A stretch of DNA of 64,000 nt from Pseudomonas shirazensis (GTDB taxonomy: Bacteria > Pseudomonadota > Gammaproteobacteria > Pseudomonadales > Pseudomonadaceae): contig NZ_JABWRD020000001.1 of the NCBI RefSeq assembly GCF_014268785.2, positions 509,001-573,000 on the forward strand. The letters run 5' to 3'. Made by a program: the position numbers and the translations under genes. Every line of letters starts with the position of its first letter. Position 1 is the first letter of the stretch. Below, one piece after another: positions 43,337-51,873 of this stretch. Under the pieces are notes generated by a model. It had not been told where the DNA came from, ran no database searches, and saw only the letters and a list, made by a program, of their open reading frames with translations.

Positions 43337-44215
43337 TCACAGTTCGCGGGCAACGCGAAAGCTCAGCCAGTCGCCGCGGTCGGACGGGATGGTGGCGTTG
43401 CGGTTGCCGGAGCGGGAGAAGATCGGCGGCTCGATCCAGTCGTTGCCGCGCATCGACAGCACCTTGCAGCCAGGTTCGGTCCAGGCGCTGCCGTCGTTGG
43501 GTGCGCCTTCATAGCTGTCGCGGTAGCAGTCAGGGGTGAATTCGGAAACGTTGCCGTGCATGTCATAGACGCCAAAGGCGTTGGGCTTGAAACTGCCGGC
43601 CGGGGCGATATTGGCAAAGCCGTCGGCTGGGCCGTAGGTGTTGGCATTGAGGGCGATGCTGTATTCCTTGTCCGGGTCCAGCGGGAACGGGAACGGGCCT
43701 TTGCTGCCGCCGCGGGCGGCGTATTCACGCAGGGCTTCGCTGGGCATGAAGTACTGCTTGCCGGTCTTTTTCGACAGCCATTGGATGTACGCCTGGGCTT
43801 CGTTGAAGTCCAGGCACACCGCCGGGTTGCGCGCTTCGTACTTGTAGCGCGGGATACCGGCGATGCACTGGCGGCCTTCGCGGTCATCACCGCTGGGCAT
43901 GCGATAGCCGCTGGCGCGCAGGTAAACATCCCACTCGCCTTTGAGTACCTGGAAGCGGCTGATGGCGATCGGGCGCTTGAAGGTCACCTCATGCTGCGGG
44001 CCTTCATCGGGCTGGCGGCCGACTTCACCCTCGGCGGTGCCCATGCTGAAGCTGCCTGCGGGCAGTACCACCAGCTCTGGGCAGTCCTTGCAGTCACGGA
44101 TCACCGTGCCGGGCGCTGCGGCCTGGGCGCCGCTGCTGAGCAGCATGCCGGCGGCGAGCGCCAGGGTCAGTCCGTGCAGGCGGGCGAGGGTAGGGCGCGA
44201 GGTGGGCTGGGACAT
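43337..44215 (-). CDS. pvdO: PvdO, periplasmic formylglycine-generating-enzyme-like pyoverdine maturation protein
   Basis: A 292-residue protein from ATG 44215 (MSQPTSRP; GAGA just upstream); an ATG at 44239 is also in frame. The signal peptide (to about residue 33, GAQA) is followed by an FGE-sulfatase fold: LVVLPAGSFSMGTAEGE, PQHEVTFKRPIAIS, NPAVCLDFNEAQAYIQWLSKKTG, AFGVYDMHGNVSEFTPDCY and a C-terminal SFRVAREL. PvdO is needed for the final oxidation of dihydropyoverdine to pyoverdine in the periplasm; it keeps the FGE fold but is not a sulfatase activator. It lies 27 bases after pvdN and is followed by the acetyltransferase. Confidence 0.9.
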   Translation of the reverse strand: MSQPTSRPTLARLHGLTLALAAGMLLSSGAQAAAPGTVIRDCKDCPELVVLPAGSFSMGTAEGEVGRQPDEGPQHEVTFKRPIAISRFQVLKGEWDVYLRASGYRMPSGDDREGRQCIAGIPRYKYEARNPAVCLDFNEAQAYIQWLSKKTGKQYFMPSEALREYAARGGSKGPFPFPLDPDKEYSIALNANTYGPADGFANIAPAGSFKPNAFGVYDMHGNVSEFTPDCYRDSYEGAPNDGSAWTEPGCKVLSMRGNDWIEPPIFSRSGNRNATIPSDRGDWLSFRVAREL

Positions 44216-44242
44216 GGCAATTCTCGTTGGCGAATACATGGG

Positions 44243-45523
44243 TTACACCGTTTTGCGCAGCAGGGCGACAAAGCGCTCGAGCTGGGCTTCGTCGTTGAGC
44301 AGGCCCGGCGCGGTGCGGATCACCGGGCCGACGTCGCGGTACACCGCATCGACCATGGCTTTGTTTTTCTGCAGGTAGGCGGCGACCTCGTCGCAGTCGC
44401 GATCCTTGACCCGGAAGAAGCAGAAACCGGCGGAAAGCGTCGGGCTGCGGGGGGTTACCAGCTCGACCCCTCGCACCGTCGACAGCTGCTGCTTGAGGTA
44501 GCTGTTGAGTTGATGGATGCGCGCCTGGATGTCGGCCTTGCCCAATTGCAGGTGCAACTTGAAGGCTTCATCCAGCGCCCAGCGGTGCTCGAATGCGTGG
44601 TAGCCACCGGGAGTAAAGGTGGTGGCAAAGTCGGTGTCTTCGGAGAAGGTTGGCACCATTGGCGTCAGGTGTTCGACCTTGGCGCTGCGGGCGCAGACGA
44701 TGCCGGTGCCACGTGGGCCGAACAACCATTTGTGAGTGCCGGCGATGAAGAAGTCGCAGTCCATGCTCGGCACGTCGATGTCTTCCACGCCAAGGCCATG
44801 CACGCCGTCGATCACATACAGGATGCGGTCCTGTTCGGCGCGGTCGCGGTTGGCCTCGCGCACCAAGGCGCCGATACGCGCAACCGGCAGTTTGACGCCG
44901 CTGCCCGACTGCACCCAGGTCATGCCCAGCACGCGTGTCTTCGGGCGGATGGCCTGGCGGATATTGCCGAGAATTTCGTCTTCGCTGACCAACGCCGGGT
45001 CTTTGAACAGGGTGATGCGGCGCACCTGGGTGCCTTGCTTGCGGGTGCGCAGGTCGAGGCTGGTCTCGGCTGAATAGTGCTCGTGCACGGTGGTCAGGAT
45101 CTCTTGATCCGGGCGTACCTGGATGCCGCCGTAGACCATCGCCAGGCCTTCGGTGGTGCTGCCGGTGAGGGCGATCTGGGCCGGGCTCACCTTCAGGTAT
45201 TCAGCGGCGGCGCGGCGGACCTGGCCCTCGCGCTTCCAGGTTTCCTGCAGGTCCCAGTCCATTGCCAGGGCCGGATTGCGGTCGATCTGTGCGCGGTAAC
45301 GGGCGATTGCCTCGCGGACTGGGCGCGGCTGCGAGGTGACGAGGAAGTTGGACAGGTGCAGGTAGCTTGGGTCCTGTTCGAACAGCTGTTGCAGGTCACG
45401 CCATTTGTCGCCGCTGGCGCTGGTCGCAGGATTTTCCGTAGCCGTAGCCAGCGCGTATTGGCCCAGCGGCAACGTGGCGGCGAGCACCCCGGCCTGCTTG
45501 AGAAAGGTGCGCCGCGGGTTCAT
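44243..45523 (-). CDS. pvdN: PvdN, periplasmic PLP enzyme of pyoverdine side-chain maturation
   Basis: A 426-residue protein with a twin-arginine-type leader (NPRRTFLKQAGVLAATLPLG) and an aminotransferase class V fold. The PLP lysine is in FFIAGTHKWLFGPRGTG, and the upstream Asp is in LYVIDGVHGLGVEDID. PvdN acts in the periplasm on the chromophore-attached glutamate and is needed for the succinamide side chain. The start ATG overlaps the pvdM stop (ATGA), so expression is coupled. Length and leader are normal for the family. Confidence 0.93.
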   Translation of the reverse strand: MNPRRTFLKQAGVLAATLPLGQYALATATENPATSASGDKWRDLQQLFEQDPSYLHLSNFLVTSQPRPVREAIARYRAQIDRNPALAMDWDLQETWKREGQVRRAAAEYLKVSPAQIALTGSTTEGLAMVYGGIQVRPDQEILTTVHEHYSAETSLDLRTRKQGTQVRRITLFKDPALVSEDEILGNIRQAIRPKTRVLGMTWVQSGSGVKLPVARIGALVREANRDRAEQDRILYVIDGVHGLGVEDIDVPSMDCDFFIAGTHKWLFGPRGTGIVCARSAKVEHLTPMVPTFSEDTDFATTFTPGGYHAFEHRWALDEAFKLHLQLGKADIQARIHQLNSYLKQQLSTVRGVELVTPRSPTLSAGFCFFRVKDRDCDEVAAYLQKNKAMVDAVYRDVGPVIRTAPGLLNDEAQLERFVALLRKTV

Positions 45524-46899
45524 GGCTGTGCCTCCACGACAGAGCTGGCCGATTGCAGGCTGGCGACCGGTTGCGCCGCTTTTTGCACCTGCGCCCAGAC
45601 GCGCATGAAGTTGCCGCCCCAGAGCTTGGCGATATCGGCCTCTGAGTAACCGCGGGCGATCAGCTCGGCAGTGACGTTGCGGACCTCGCCGACGTTGTCC
45701 CAGCCTTGCACACCGCCGCCTTCATTGAAGTCCGAGCTGATGCCGACGTGATCGATGCCGATCTTGGCCACCGTGTAGTCGATGGCCGCGACAAAATCCT
45801 GCAACGTGGCCTTGGGCTCGTCTTCAAGGATGCCGTACAGCGCGCCTGCGTACTCGCCGAAGCGCTGCTCGGGCCAGCCGGCAATGATCGGGTCGCCAGG
45901 CATAAGGGCCATGGCCAGGTCTTGCAGGGGCGGCAGGTCGAAGCGCTGGCGCAGCGCGTTGAGTTTGTCGCGGGTGCCCTGGGTCAGCGGTTTCAGGTAT
46001 TGCGAAAACGCCACTACCTGGACCACGCCGCCACTGTCCTTGATCAGCTGCAGCTCGCGGTCGCTGAGGTTGCGCGGGATGTCCACCAACGCCCGCGGCG
46101 CCGAATGAGAAGCTACCAGCGGTGCGCGGCTGAGCTGGGCGACCTGCTCCAGCGCTGGAGTCGACATCTGCGACACATCGATGATCACGCCCAGGTCATT
46201 GAGCCGCTGCACGGCCTGCTTGCCGATCGCCGACAGGCCGCCGAGTGCATCCGGGGTGTCGTTGAAAAACGGCATCGGCCGCGAAGAGTCGGCCCAGGCA
46301 TTGTTGCCGATATAGCTGAAGCCGAACATGCGCATGCCGCGCGCAGCCCAGGTGTCGAGCAGATCGATGTCATTACCCAGTGGGTAGGCATTGAGCATGC
46401 TCAGAAAGATCACGAACTTGCCTTCGCCGTGCAGACGGCGGAAGTCGTCGGGGCTGTAGGCGATGGCGACCTGATTGGGGAAGTCGCGGACCAGGCCGGT
46501 GATGATCCGGTACCGCACTTCCTGCTGGTGGCGCGCTTCATCGACAAAGGCGGCGGTTGGCTTGTGCGGCGCGTTGTCGCCGTTCCACATTTCTGGCCAG
46601 CCGAACAGGTTCAGCGCGGCACCGGACAGCCGACCGCGGTTGAGCTTGACCAGATCGAACTGGCCCGCGCCGTCCTTATCGAACTCGTTGCCGGCGCTGG
46701 CGTAGTCCAGCGGCAGGCTGATATGACTGTCAAAGGTGAGCATGTATTCATGCAGCGCGTCCGCCTGCTGGGTCACCTCGGCGGGGTAGCCGCGGTTGCT
46801 CCAGTGGTCCCAGGCCAGGTAGCCGCCGCCACCCAGCGCCAGCAGCAGGGGCAGGCCCAGGTATAGCGCCTTGTTGCGCAATCGTATGTTCATTGCCAT
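45520..46899 (-). CDS. pvdM: PvdM, periplasmic renal-dipeptidase-like pyoverdine maturation protein
   Basis: A 459-residue protein of the peptidase M19 (membrane dipeptidase) family. One N-terminal hydrophobic segment (about residues 10-30) serves as signal or anchor. LTFDSHISLPLDYAS stands where dipeptidases have Asp-x-His-x-Asp, so one metal ligand position carries Ser. LVASHSAPRALVDIPRNLSD and HVGISSDFNEGGG are the other metal-site regions. PvdM is required for periplasmic oxidation to the dihydropyoverdine stage in known systems. It is the first gene of the pvdM-pvdN-pvdO-acetyltransferase operon, 56 bases downstream of a PvdS-type box. Starts at 46899 or 46893 are possible. Confidence 0.93.
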   Translation of the reverse strand: MAMNIRLRNKALYLGLPLLLALGGGGYLAWDHWSNRGYPAEVTQQADALHEYMLTFDSHISLPLDYASAGNEFDKDGAGQFDLVKLNRGRLSGAALNLFGWPEMWNGDNAPHKPTAAFVDEARHQQEVRYRIITGLVRDFPNQVAIAYSPDDFRRLHGEGKFVIFLSMLNAYPLGNDIDLLDTWAARGMRMFGFSYIGNNAWADSSRPMPFFNDTPDALGGLSAIGKQAVQRLNDLGVIIDVSQMSTPALEQVAQLSRAPLVASHSAPRALVDIPRNLSDRELQLIKDSGGVVQVVAFSQYLKPLTQGTRDKLNALRQRFDLPPLQDLAMALMPGDPIIAGWPEQRFGEYAGALYGILEDEPKATLQDFVAAIDYTVAKIGIDHVGISSDFNEGGGVQGWDNVGEVRNVTAELIARGYSEADIAKLWGGNFMRVWAQVQKAAQPVASLQSASSVVEAQP

Positions 46900-46954
46900 C
46901 TCGGATCAGGGTGGTAACCGGGCGTGGCTCAAGCCACACGCTATGAGGGGAAGG

Positions 46955-46978
46955 ACGTGTGGCCACGGGGAAAAATTA
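46955..46978 (-). promoter_or_regulatory. PvdS iron-starvation box for the pvdMNO operon
   Basis: On the minus strand TTAATTTTTCC... gives TAATT-N16-CGT, one mismatch from consensus and nearly the same upstream half as the box before the first synthetase. CGT ends 56 bases before the pvdM ATG. The rest of the 280-base gap to 47179 holds an imperfect inverted repeat (GCGTGGCT/AGCCACACGC, 46922-46941) and the promoter of the divergent gene. Confidence 0.7.
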
Positions 46979-47179
46979 ATCGCCTGGCGGCAATCGGCTA
47001 TGCTCAAACAGGGCGTAGGCATTTTCCGTAGGTGCTGTCGTCCTGATCTGCGAAGGTATTGGAAATCGGCAGTTACGCTTGAGCCAAGCAGGTGTTGGAT
47101 GACTTGGTTTAGGCTCGCCGGCAGGATCTTTCTCCCCGATCTGTAGTCTTCGGTTCATCGAGAGAATAAGGAGATGTGC

Positions 47180-47743
47180 ATGCTTGTCCGGTCATTGACC
47201 CTCGCCACGTTGCTAGCCGTAGCTGGCCCTTTGCTTGCCGCCGACAGCGATGCGCCGTTGGCCAAGGAGCTGGGCAAGGCCAGGCCGTTGGTGGTGATTG
47301 CCCCCAGCCCAGCTGATCCGACCTTGCGTGGCCTTAACGAGGCACTGAATGAATCGGCGACCAAAAAGGCCTTTGAAGAGCGCCAGTTGGTGCTCTACAG
47401 CGTTGCTGGCCTAGCGGGTACGCGCGAGGGGAAAAACCTCGAGCAGCAGACCACCATGGCCCTGATTCGCGAACTGAAACTGGGTGCGAGCAAAGGCACC
47501 AAGGTCATTCTGGTGGGCAAAGACGGCGAGTTTCATGTGTTGAAGGATGACGACAGCGGCGAAAAGCTTGATCCGCAGGTGATCTTCAAGGCGGTGGACG
47601 AGTTGCCTGCCAGCGAGAAGGCTGCTGCGGTTGCGGCACCGGTTGCGGCAGCTGCTCCGGAGCCCAAGGGTAAGGAGGCCAAGAACGTCAAGCCAGCCAA
47701 GCCAGCCAAGCCAGCGGCGCCACCCAAGCCGCTGGAGGATTGA
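47180..47743 (+). CDS. exported DUF4174-like protein with Ala/Lys/Pro-rich tail
   Basis: A 187-residue protein. The ATG at 47180 is preferred over the one at 47174 because AAGGAG then stands at the right distance. The signal peptide is residues 1 to about 20 (LLAVAGPLLAA). The middle (about 30-135) has a thioredoxin-like alternation: PLVVIAPSPADP, RQLVLYSVAG, KVILVGKDGEFHVLKDD and PQVIFKAVDELPA. That is the DUF4174 pattern as I remember it; no Cys pair is present. The tail (about 145-187) is low-complexity Ala/Lys/Pro, with KPAKPAKPAAPPKP. It is divergent from pvdM and 214 bases before the bufferin-type operon. Function unknown. Confidence 0.75.
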   Translation: MLVRSLTLATLLAVAGPLLAADSDAPLAKELGKARPLVVIAPSPADPTLRGLNEALNESATKKAFEERQLVLYSVAGLAGTREGKNLEQQTTMALIRELKLGASKGTKVILVGKDGEFHVLKDDDSGEKLDPQVIFKAVDELPASEKAAAVAAPVAAAAPEPKGKEAKNVKPAKPAKPAAPPKPLED

Positions 47744-47957
47744 GCGCAAAGAAGGTATACACGCGGTACCAAGCTGTCTCACCGGACGCCAGCCGGCCGG
47801 AAAGGGTTGCGTAGCGGTCCATCTGCCCGCGTGTATCACTCTGTATCCACACCTATTCCTGATCCACTCCCATACAAAAGCACCGCAGTGCCGATACATC
47901 ACCGACACACCACTGCGGCTCAATAGCTCCACTACCAACCGCAAGTGGAGCACCACC

Positions 47958-48248
47958 ATGAAACAGTCGAAAAACACCCTTGGCCTGCTTGGCGCAGCTG
48001 TCGTCGGCAGCCTGTTGCTGGGCAATAGCGCCTTCGCCGTCGAACCGATGAGCCAGGGTTATCAACTGGCCGCCGCCAAGACCGACGCGGAAGGCAAATG
48101 CGGCGAAGGCAAGTGCGGCGGCAGTGAGAAGGCTGGCAAAGCCGAAGGCAAATGCGGCGGTGATGCCAAAGCCGGCAAGGCCGAAGGCAAGTGCGGTGAG
48201 GGCAAATGCGGTGCCAGCGAGAAACAGGCAGGCAAAGCCAAGTCCTGA
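47958..48248 (+). CDS. bufA1: bufferin-type (BufA1/HvfA-like) RiPP precursor with five EGKCG motifs
   Basis: A 96-residue precursor with ATG at 47958 after GGAG at seven bases. Signal peptide residues 1-27 (LLGNSAFA). The mature part is Gly/Lys/Glu-rich with five EGKCG motifs at 45-49, 50-54, 63-67, 76-80 and 81-85, so its only Cys residues are C48, C53, C66, C79 and C84. In this family an MNIO enzyme converts the EGKCG cysteines to a modified (thiooxazole-type) form and the product binds copper in the periplasm. The modifying enzyme and its partner follow directly, 69 bases downstream. The repeats look built by internal duplication of an EGKCG...KAGKA unit. Confidence 0.9.
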   Translation: MKQSKNTLGLLGAAVVGSLLLGNSAFAVEPMSQGYQLAAAKTDAEGKCGEGKCGGSEKAGKAEGKCGGDAKAGKAEGKCGEGKCGASEKQAGKAKS

Positions 48249-48317
48249 CCGCCAACGTCCGCAGGCCTCGACCCTCGGTATGGATCAGGCCTGCGGCACT
48301 TGCCCGGAGTGCCAAGC

Positions 48318-49148
48318 ATGAACAACCCGCATCTGCGCACCGGTCTCGGCCTGCGTCGCGGCCTGCTAGCCGAATTGCTGACGATGCCCCAGGGGGCGGT
48401 AGACTTTCTCGAATGCGCCCCGGAAAACTGGATCGGTGTCGGTGGCAGCCATGGCCGCAGCCTGGCCCAGCTGGCTGAACGCTTTGCCATCAGTTGCCAT
48501 GGGCTATCGCTGTCACTTGGCGGCATCGCGCCGCTGGACCGAACCTTGCTGACCAGCACCCGGCAGTTTCTGGATCGCTTTGAGGTCCGGCACTATAGCG
48601 AACACCTCAGCTATTGCAGCGATGACGGTCACCTCTACGACCTGTTACCGATACCCTTCACCGATGAAGCCGTGCGCCACGTCGCCGCGCGCATTGGCCA
48701 GGCTCAGGACCACTTGGGCAGGCGAATCGCGGTCGAAAACATCAGCTACTACGCCGCGCCTTACCAGGCCATGAGCGAACTGGCGTTTATCCGCGCGGTG
48801 CTGGACGAGGCTGACTGCGATCTGCTGCTGGATATCAACAATGTCTACGTCAATGCCTGCAATCATCGCTATGACCCCGTCGACTTTCTTCACGGTTTGC
48901 CCCGCGAGCGGGTCACTGCCATGCACGTGGCGGGTCACTATGACGAAGCCCCCGACCTCAAGGTCGACACTCACGGCGCGCCGGTGAAAGAGCCCGTCTG
49001 GGGCTTGTACGCAGTGGCCTGCGAGCGCTTTGGCGTGCAGCCGACGGTTCTTGAACGCGATTTCAACTACCCGCCATTGGCCGAGCTTCTGGCCGAAACG
49101 GCGCGCATTGCGATGGCGCAGCAGGCTAGTGTGAGGTGTGCAGCATGA
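48318..49148 (+). CDS. bufB1: MNIO-family (DUF692) peptide-modifying oxidase, BufB-like
   Basis: A 276-residue TIM-barrel protein from ATG 48318 (GGAG at eight bases); a TTG at 48300 is also open. It opens with [16 protein letters not shown] and [14 protein letters not shown]. The metal-binding residues of MNIO enzymes (His/Asp/Glu for two to three irons) are visible in [39 protein letters not shown] and [10 protein letters not shown] ... DTHGAPV. The family includes MbnB of methanobactin synthesis and HvfB/BufB. It should oxidise the EGKCG cysteines of the neighbouring precursor in the cytoplasm before export. It overlaps the next gene by four bases (ATGA). Confidence 0.92.
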   Translation: MNNPHLRTGLGLRRGLLAELLTMPQGAVDFLECAPENWIGVGGSHGRSLAQLAERFAISCHGLSLSLGGIAPLDRTLLTSTRQFLDRFEVRHYSEHLSYCSDDGHLYDLLPIPFTDEAVRHVAARIGQAQDHLGRRIAVENISYYAAPYQAMSELAFIRAVLDEADCDLLLDINNVYVNACNHRYDPVDFLHGLPRERVTAMHVAGHYDEAPDLKVDTHGAPVKEPVWGLYAVACERFGVQPTVLERDFNYPPLAELLAETARIAMAQQASVRCAA

Positions 49149-49864
49149 ACCTGCATCAACAGCAACTGCAGATGGCCAGCTACGTGCGCGACCCGGTCCG
49201 CAACCCGCCGCCGGCCGATATCGAGGCTCGGCGCCTGCGGGTCTATCGCGAGCTGTTCTATAACAGCATCGAAGGGCTGCTGGCCGCCAGTTTCCCGGTG
49301 ATGCGAGCAACCCTGGGCGAGCTGGTCTGGCACGCGAGAGTGCGTGATTTCTATGCCGCTTACCGTAGCCAGACGCCGCTGTTTACCGAGATCGGCGGGG
49401 CATTCATCGATTACTTGTACGAGGCTGATCTGGACGCCCCGTGGCAATTGGAACTGGCCCATTACGAATGGATCGAAGCGCAGCTTTTCCTGAGCGCTGA
49501 TGAGGCCTTCACCCAGCTGGATACAGCCGATCTGCTGGAGGGCGAGCCAACACTGTCGTGCCTGGCGCGGATCCTGGCGTACCGCTGGCCGGTCGATCGG
49601 ATCGGCCCCGGCTATCAGCCTTCAGCGCCACCTGCATCGCCAACCTTGTTGCTGGTTTATCGCGATGAGCACCTGCAGGTGCGTTTCGCCCGGCTCACCC
49701 CAATGGCCTACCAGTTACTGGCCGGGCTCAACGGCAGCGGGCGGCAGCGCTTGCAGGCGCTGGGCGACGAGCAGGTTCAGGCGCAGGGCTTGGCGCTGCT
49801 CGAAGACCTGCACGCGCAGCAGCTTGTCATCGCCGTAAATTACCTGGCGGGTGCCTCGGCCTGA
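49145..49864 (+). CDS. bufC1: DUF2063 partner protein of the MNIO enzyme, BufC-like
   Basis: A 239-residue soluble protein. The N-terminal part (about 1-95) is the DUF2063 helical domain: [51 protein letters not shown] and [23 protein letters not shown]. The C-terminal part resembles the winged-helix region seen in these partners. Such proteins accompany MNIO enzymes and are thought to bring the precursor peptide to the enzyme. The start overlaps the oxidase stop. The 3' end overlaps the convergent EamA gene by 25 bases. Confidence 0.88.
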   Translation: MNLHQQQLQMASYVRDPVRNPPPADIEARRLRVYRELFYNSIEGLLAASFPVMRATLGELVWHARVRDFYAAYRSQTPLFTEIGGAFIDYLYEADLDAPWQLELAHYEWIEAQLFLSADEAFTQLDTADLLEGEPTLSCLARILAYRWPVDRIGPGYQPSAPPASPTLLLVYRDEHLQVRFARLTPMAYQLLAGLNGSGRQRLQALGDEQVQAQGLALLEDLHAQQLVIAVNYLAGASA

Positions 49865-50796
49865 GCCTCGGCGGATTTCTTCGCCGGCGGCTTCAACCGG
49901 GTTACACCCAACAGCACCAGTGCCATGCCCGCCACCTGATATAGTGAAATCTGCTCACTGAGAATCGCCCACGACGCCAGCACCGTCAGTACCGGGCCGA
50001 GGTTGCCGACAGCCGCCGTCTGGGTAGGCCCCAGGCGCTGAATCGCCAGGGCCAGCCAGTAGATTGGCAGCACCGTGGAGAATACTGCCATCAGTCCAGC
50101 ATTGGCCCACACCGCAGCCGGCAACTGCGCCAGTTGGCTTACATCCGCCACCAGCAGGTAGTGGGCCAGCACCATCAAACTTGAAGCCGCGCCGCACAAC
50201 CCGGCCAGGCGCATAGAGCCCATTCGCTTGAGCAGCATGCCGGTGCCGCAGTAATACATCGCGTAAGTGACCGCGCTGGCAAACACCCACAACGAGCCGA
50301 CAATGATCTGCTGGCCTGCGCTGGCACTGCTGACATCGTGCACGAATGCGATGCCCAGGCCGAGATAGCACAGTCCCATCGCCGCCATCGTGCGCAGGTT
50401 GGGCCGTTCACGCAGGGCGACGGCCTGGATAAGCAGTACCAAGGTGGGGTAGGTGAACAGGATCAGCCGCTCAAGCCCCGCGCTGATGTACTGCAGGCCA
50501 TAAAAGTCGAACCAGCTGGCCAGGTAGTACCCAAGCAGCCCCAACACTGCCACCCGCAACCCATCGGCCACCGTCAACCGTTCGCCACCCTGGCGTTGGC
50601 TGAGCCAAAGCAACCAGACAAACAGCGGCAGGGCCAGCGCCATGCGCATCGCCAGCAGGGTAATTGCATCCACTGCAGCTTCGGCGTAGGCGAGTTTGAC
50701 GAAGATCGCCTTGAAGCTGAAGCCCAGTGCCGCGAGCACTGCAAAAAGGCTGCCGTTATCAATCTGGCGTTTGAGCATGGCGTGTAAGCGAGGCAT
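49840..50796 (-). CDS. EamA/DMT-superfamily transporter
   Basis: A 318-residue inner-membrane protein with about ten hydrophobic segments in two halves, each an EamA repeat (GSLFAVLAALGFSFKAIFVKLAY near the start, VGSLWVFASAVTYAMYYCGTG in the second half). The conserved EamA Pro/Glu features are present (FTYPTLVLLIQAVALRERP and LSEQISLYQVAGMALVLLGV). Substrates of such carriers are metabolites or amino acids and cannot be read here. It is divergent from the LysR gene at 50899, which probably controls it. The tail [13 protein letters not shown] is low complexity. Confidence 0.88.
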   Translation of the reverse strand: MPRLHAMLKRQIDNGSLFAVLAALGFSFKAIFVKLAYAEAAVDAITLLAMRMALALPLFVWLLWLSQRQGGERLTVADGLRVAVLGLLGYYLASWFDFYGLQYISAGLERLILFTYPTLVLLIQAVALRERPNLRTMAAMGLCYLGLGIAFVHDVSSASAGQQIIVGSLWVFASAVTYAMYYCGTGMLLKRMGSMRLAGLCGAASSLMVLAHYLLVADVSQLAQLPAAVWANAGLMAVFSTVLPIYWLALAIQRLGPTQTAAVGNLGPVLTVLASWAILSEQISLYQVAGMALVLLGVTRLKPPAKKSAEAQAEAPAR

Positions 50797-50898
50797 GGCG
50801 AATCCGGAAACAATTGGTAAGGTTTATTCTGCGCATAACGCGGCGCACTGTAGAATCGCTATTTAGCGAACAAGGCTTTCGTTTTTGGAGAAGACACG

Positions 50899-51783
50899 AT
50901 GCACTTCGACCTTGCTGATCTGCGTCTGATCGCGGCGATCGCCAGCAGCGGAAGCCTGAGTAAAGCCGCGGCTACCTTTCCGGTAGCAATCTCGGCTGCC
51001 AGCAACCGCCTGCGTCTGTTCGAGCAGCGCAGCGGTTTGACCTTGTTCAGCCGCCGCGCCGACGGTATGCAACTGACGCCCTCCGGGCGGCTGGTGCTGG
51101 AAGCTGCCCGTGGCGTGCTCGGCGAGGCAAGCAAGCTGCAGGCGACCCTGCACGAACTGGCCGGGCAACGCCGAATCACCCTGCATCTGGCCGCATCGAC
51201 GGTGACCAACAGCACCTTGCTGCCGGCGGTGCTGGGGCCGTTCCTGGCGGACTACCCGCAGGTCGATCTGCAATTGGTCGAGCACAAGAGCATCGACGTG
51301 CTGCGCGTGGTGCTGGCCGGCGAGTGTGAAATCGGTGTGTACGACGGCAACTTGATCAACGACGGCGTGGTATCGCTGCCGTTTCGCACCGAACGGCTGG
51401 TTCTGCTGATGCCTGCCGAGCATGCGTTGGCTGAGCGTGGGCAGTTGCGGCTGGTCGACGCGCTGGATTTTGCTTTTGTCTGCCTGCCGGCCGAACGCGC
51501 CATGCAACGCTTTGTCGAGGAGCTGGCGATGAACCTGGCCATGCCATTGAAGGTGCGGGTCAGGGCGCCCAGCTTCGAGGCGATAGCGCAGTTGGTCGCG
51601 CAACACGCCGGCATTGCCATCGTGCCGCAGACCGCTGCGGTGCGCGCCGAGCAGGAGTTGGCCGTGCGCTGGCTGCCACTGCAGGAGCGGTGGGCCACGC
51701 TGGAGCTCAGGGTGTGCTTTCGCAGCTGGGAAGGCCTCAGCTCGCATGGACGGCTGTTGGTGAGCTTTCTGACCGGGCAGTGA
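50899..51783 (+). CDS. LysR-family transcriptional regulator
   Basis: A 294-residue regulator with GGAG before the ATG. The helix-turn-helix (about residues 5-63) reads LIAAIASSGSLSKAAATF and AISAASNRLRLFEQRSG, followed by a normal co-inducer domain (about 90-290). The 102-base gap to the divergent EamA gene is the likely operator region. Typical of a LysR-transporter pair; the ligand is unknown. Confidence 0.9.
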   Translation: MHFDLADLRLIAAIASSGSLSKAAATFPVAISAASNRLRLFEQRSGLTLFSRRADGMQLTPSGRLVLEAARGVLGEASKLQATLHELAGQRRITLHLAASTVTNSTLLPAVLGPFLADYPQVDLQLVEHKSIDVLRVVLAGECEIGVYDGNLINDGVVSLPFRTERLVLLMPAEHALAERGQLRLVDALDFAFVCLPAERAMQRFVEELAMNLAMPLKVRVRAPSFEAIAQLVAQHAGIAIVPQTAAVRAEQELAVRWLPLQERWATLELRVCFRSWEGLSSHGRLLVSFLTGQ

Positions 51784-51873
51784 GGCGCCGCCCAGAGCCC
51801 CGGTCGTCAGTTGCGTCGATCATCACCGCTGCGTGCCAGTCAATCGAGGAACCTCTGGCGAATCGGTGATTGA

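Noticed and set aside
47631..47957. Long upstream extension of the bufferin precursor frame
   Set aside because: The frame is open back to 47631, but the signal peptide and GGAG site place the start at 47958, and the extension overlaps the previous gene.
48090..48215. Short tandem DNA repeats that could be taken for a CRISPR-like or repeat array
   Set aside because: They encode the EGKCG motifs in frame within the bufferin precursor.
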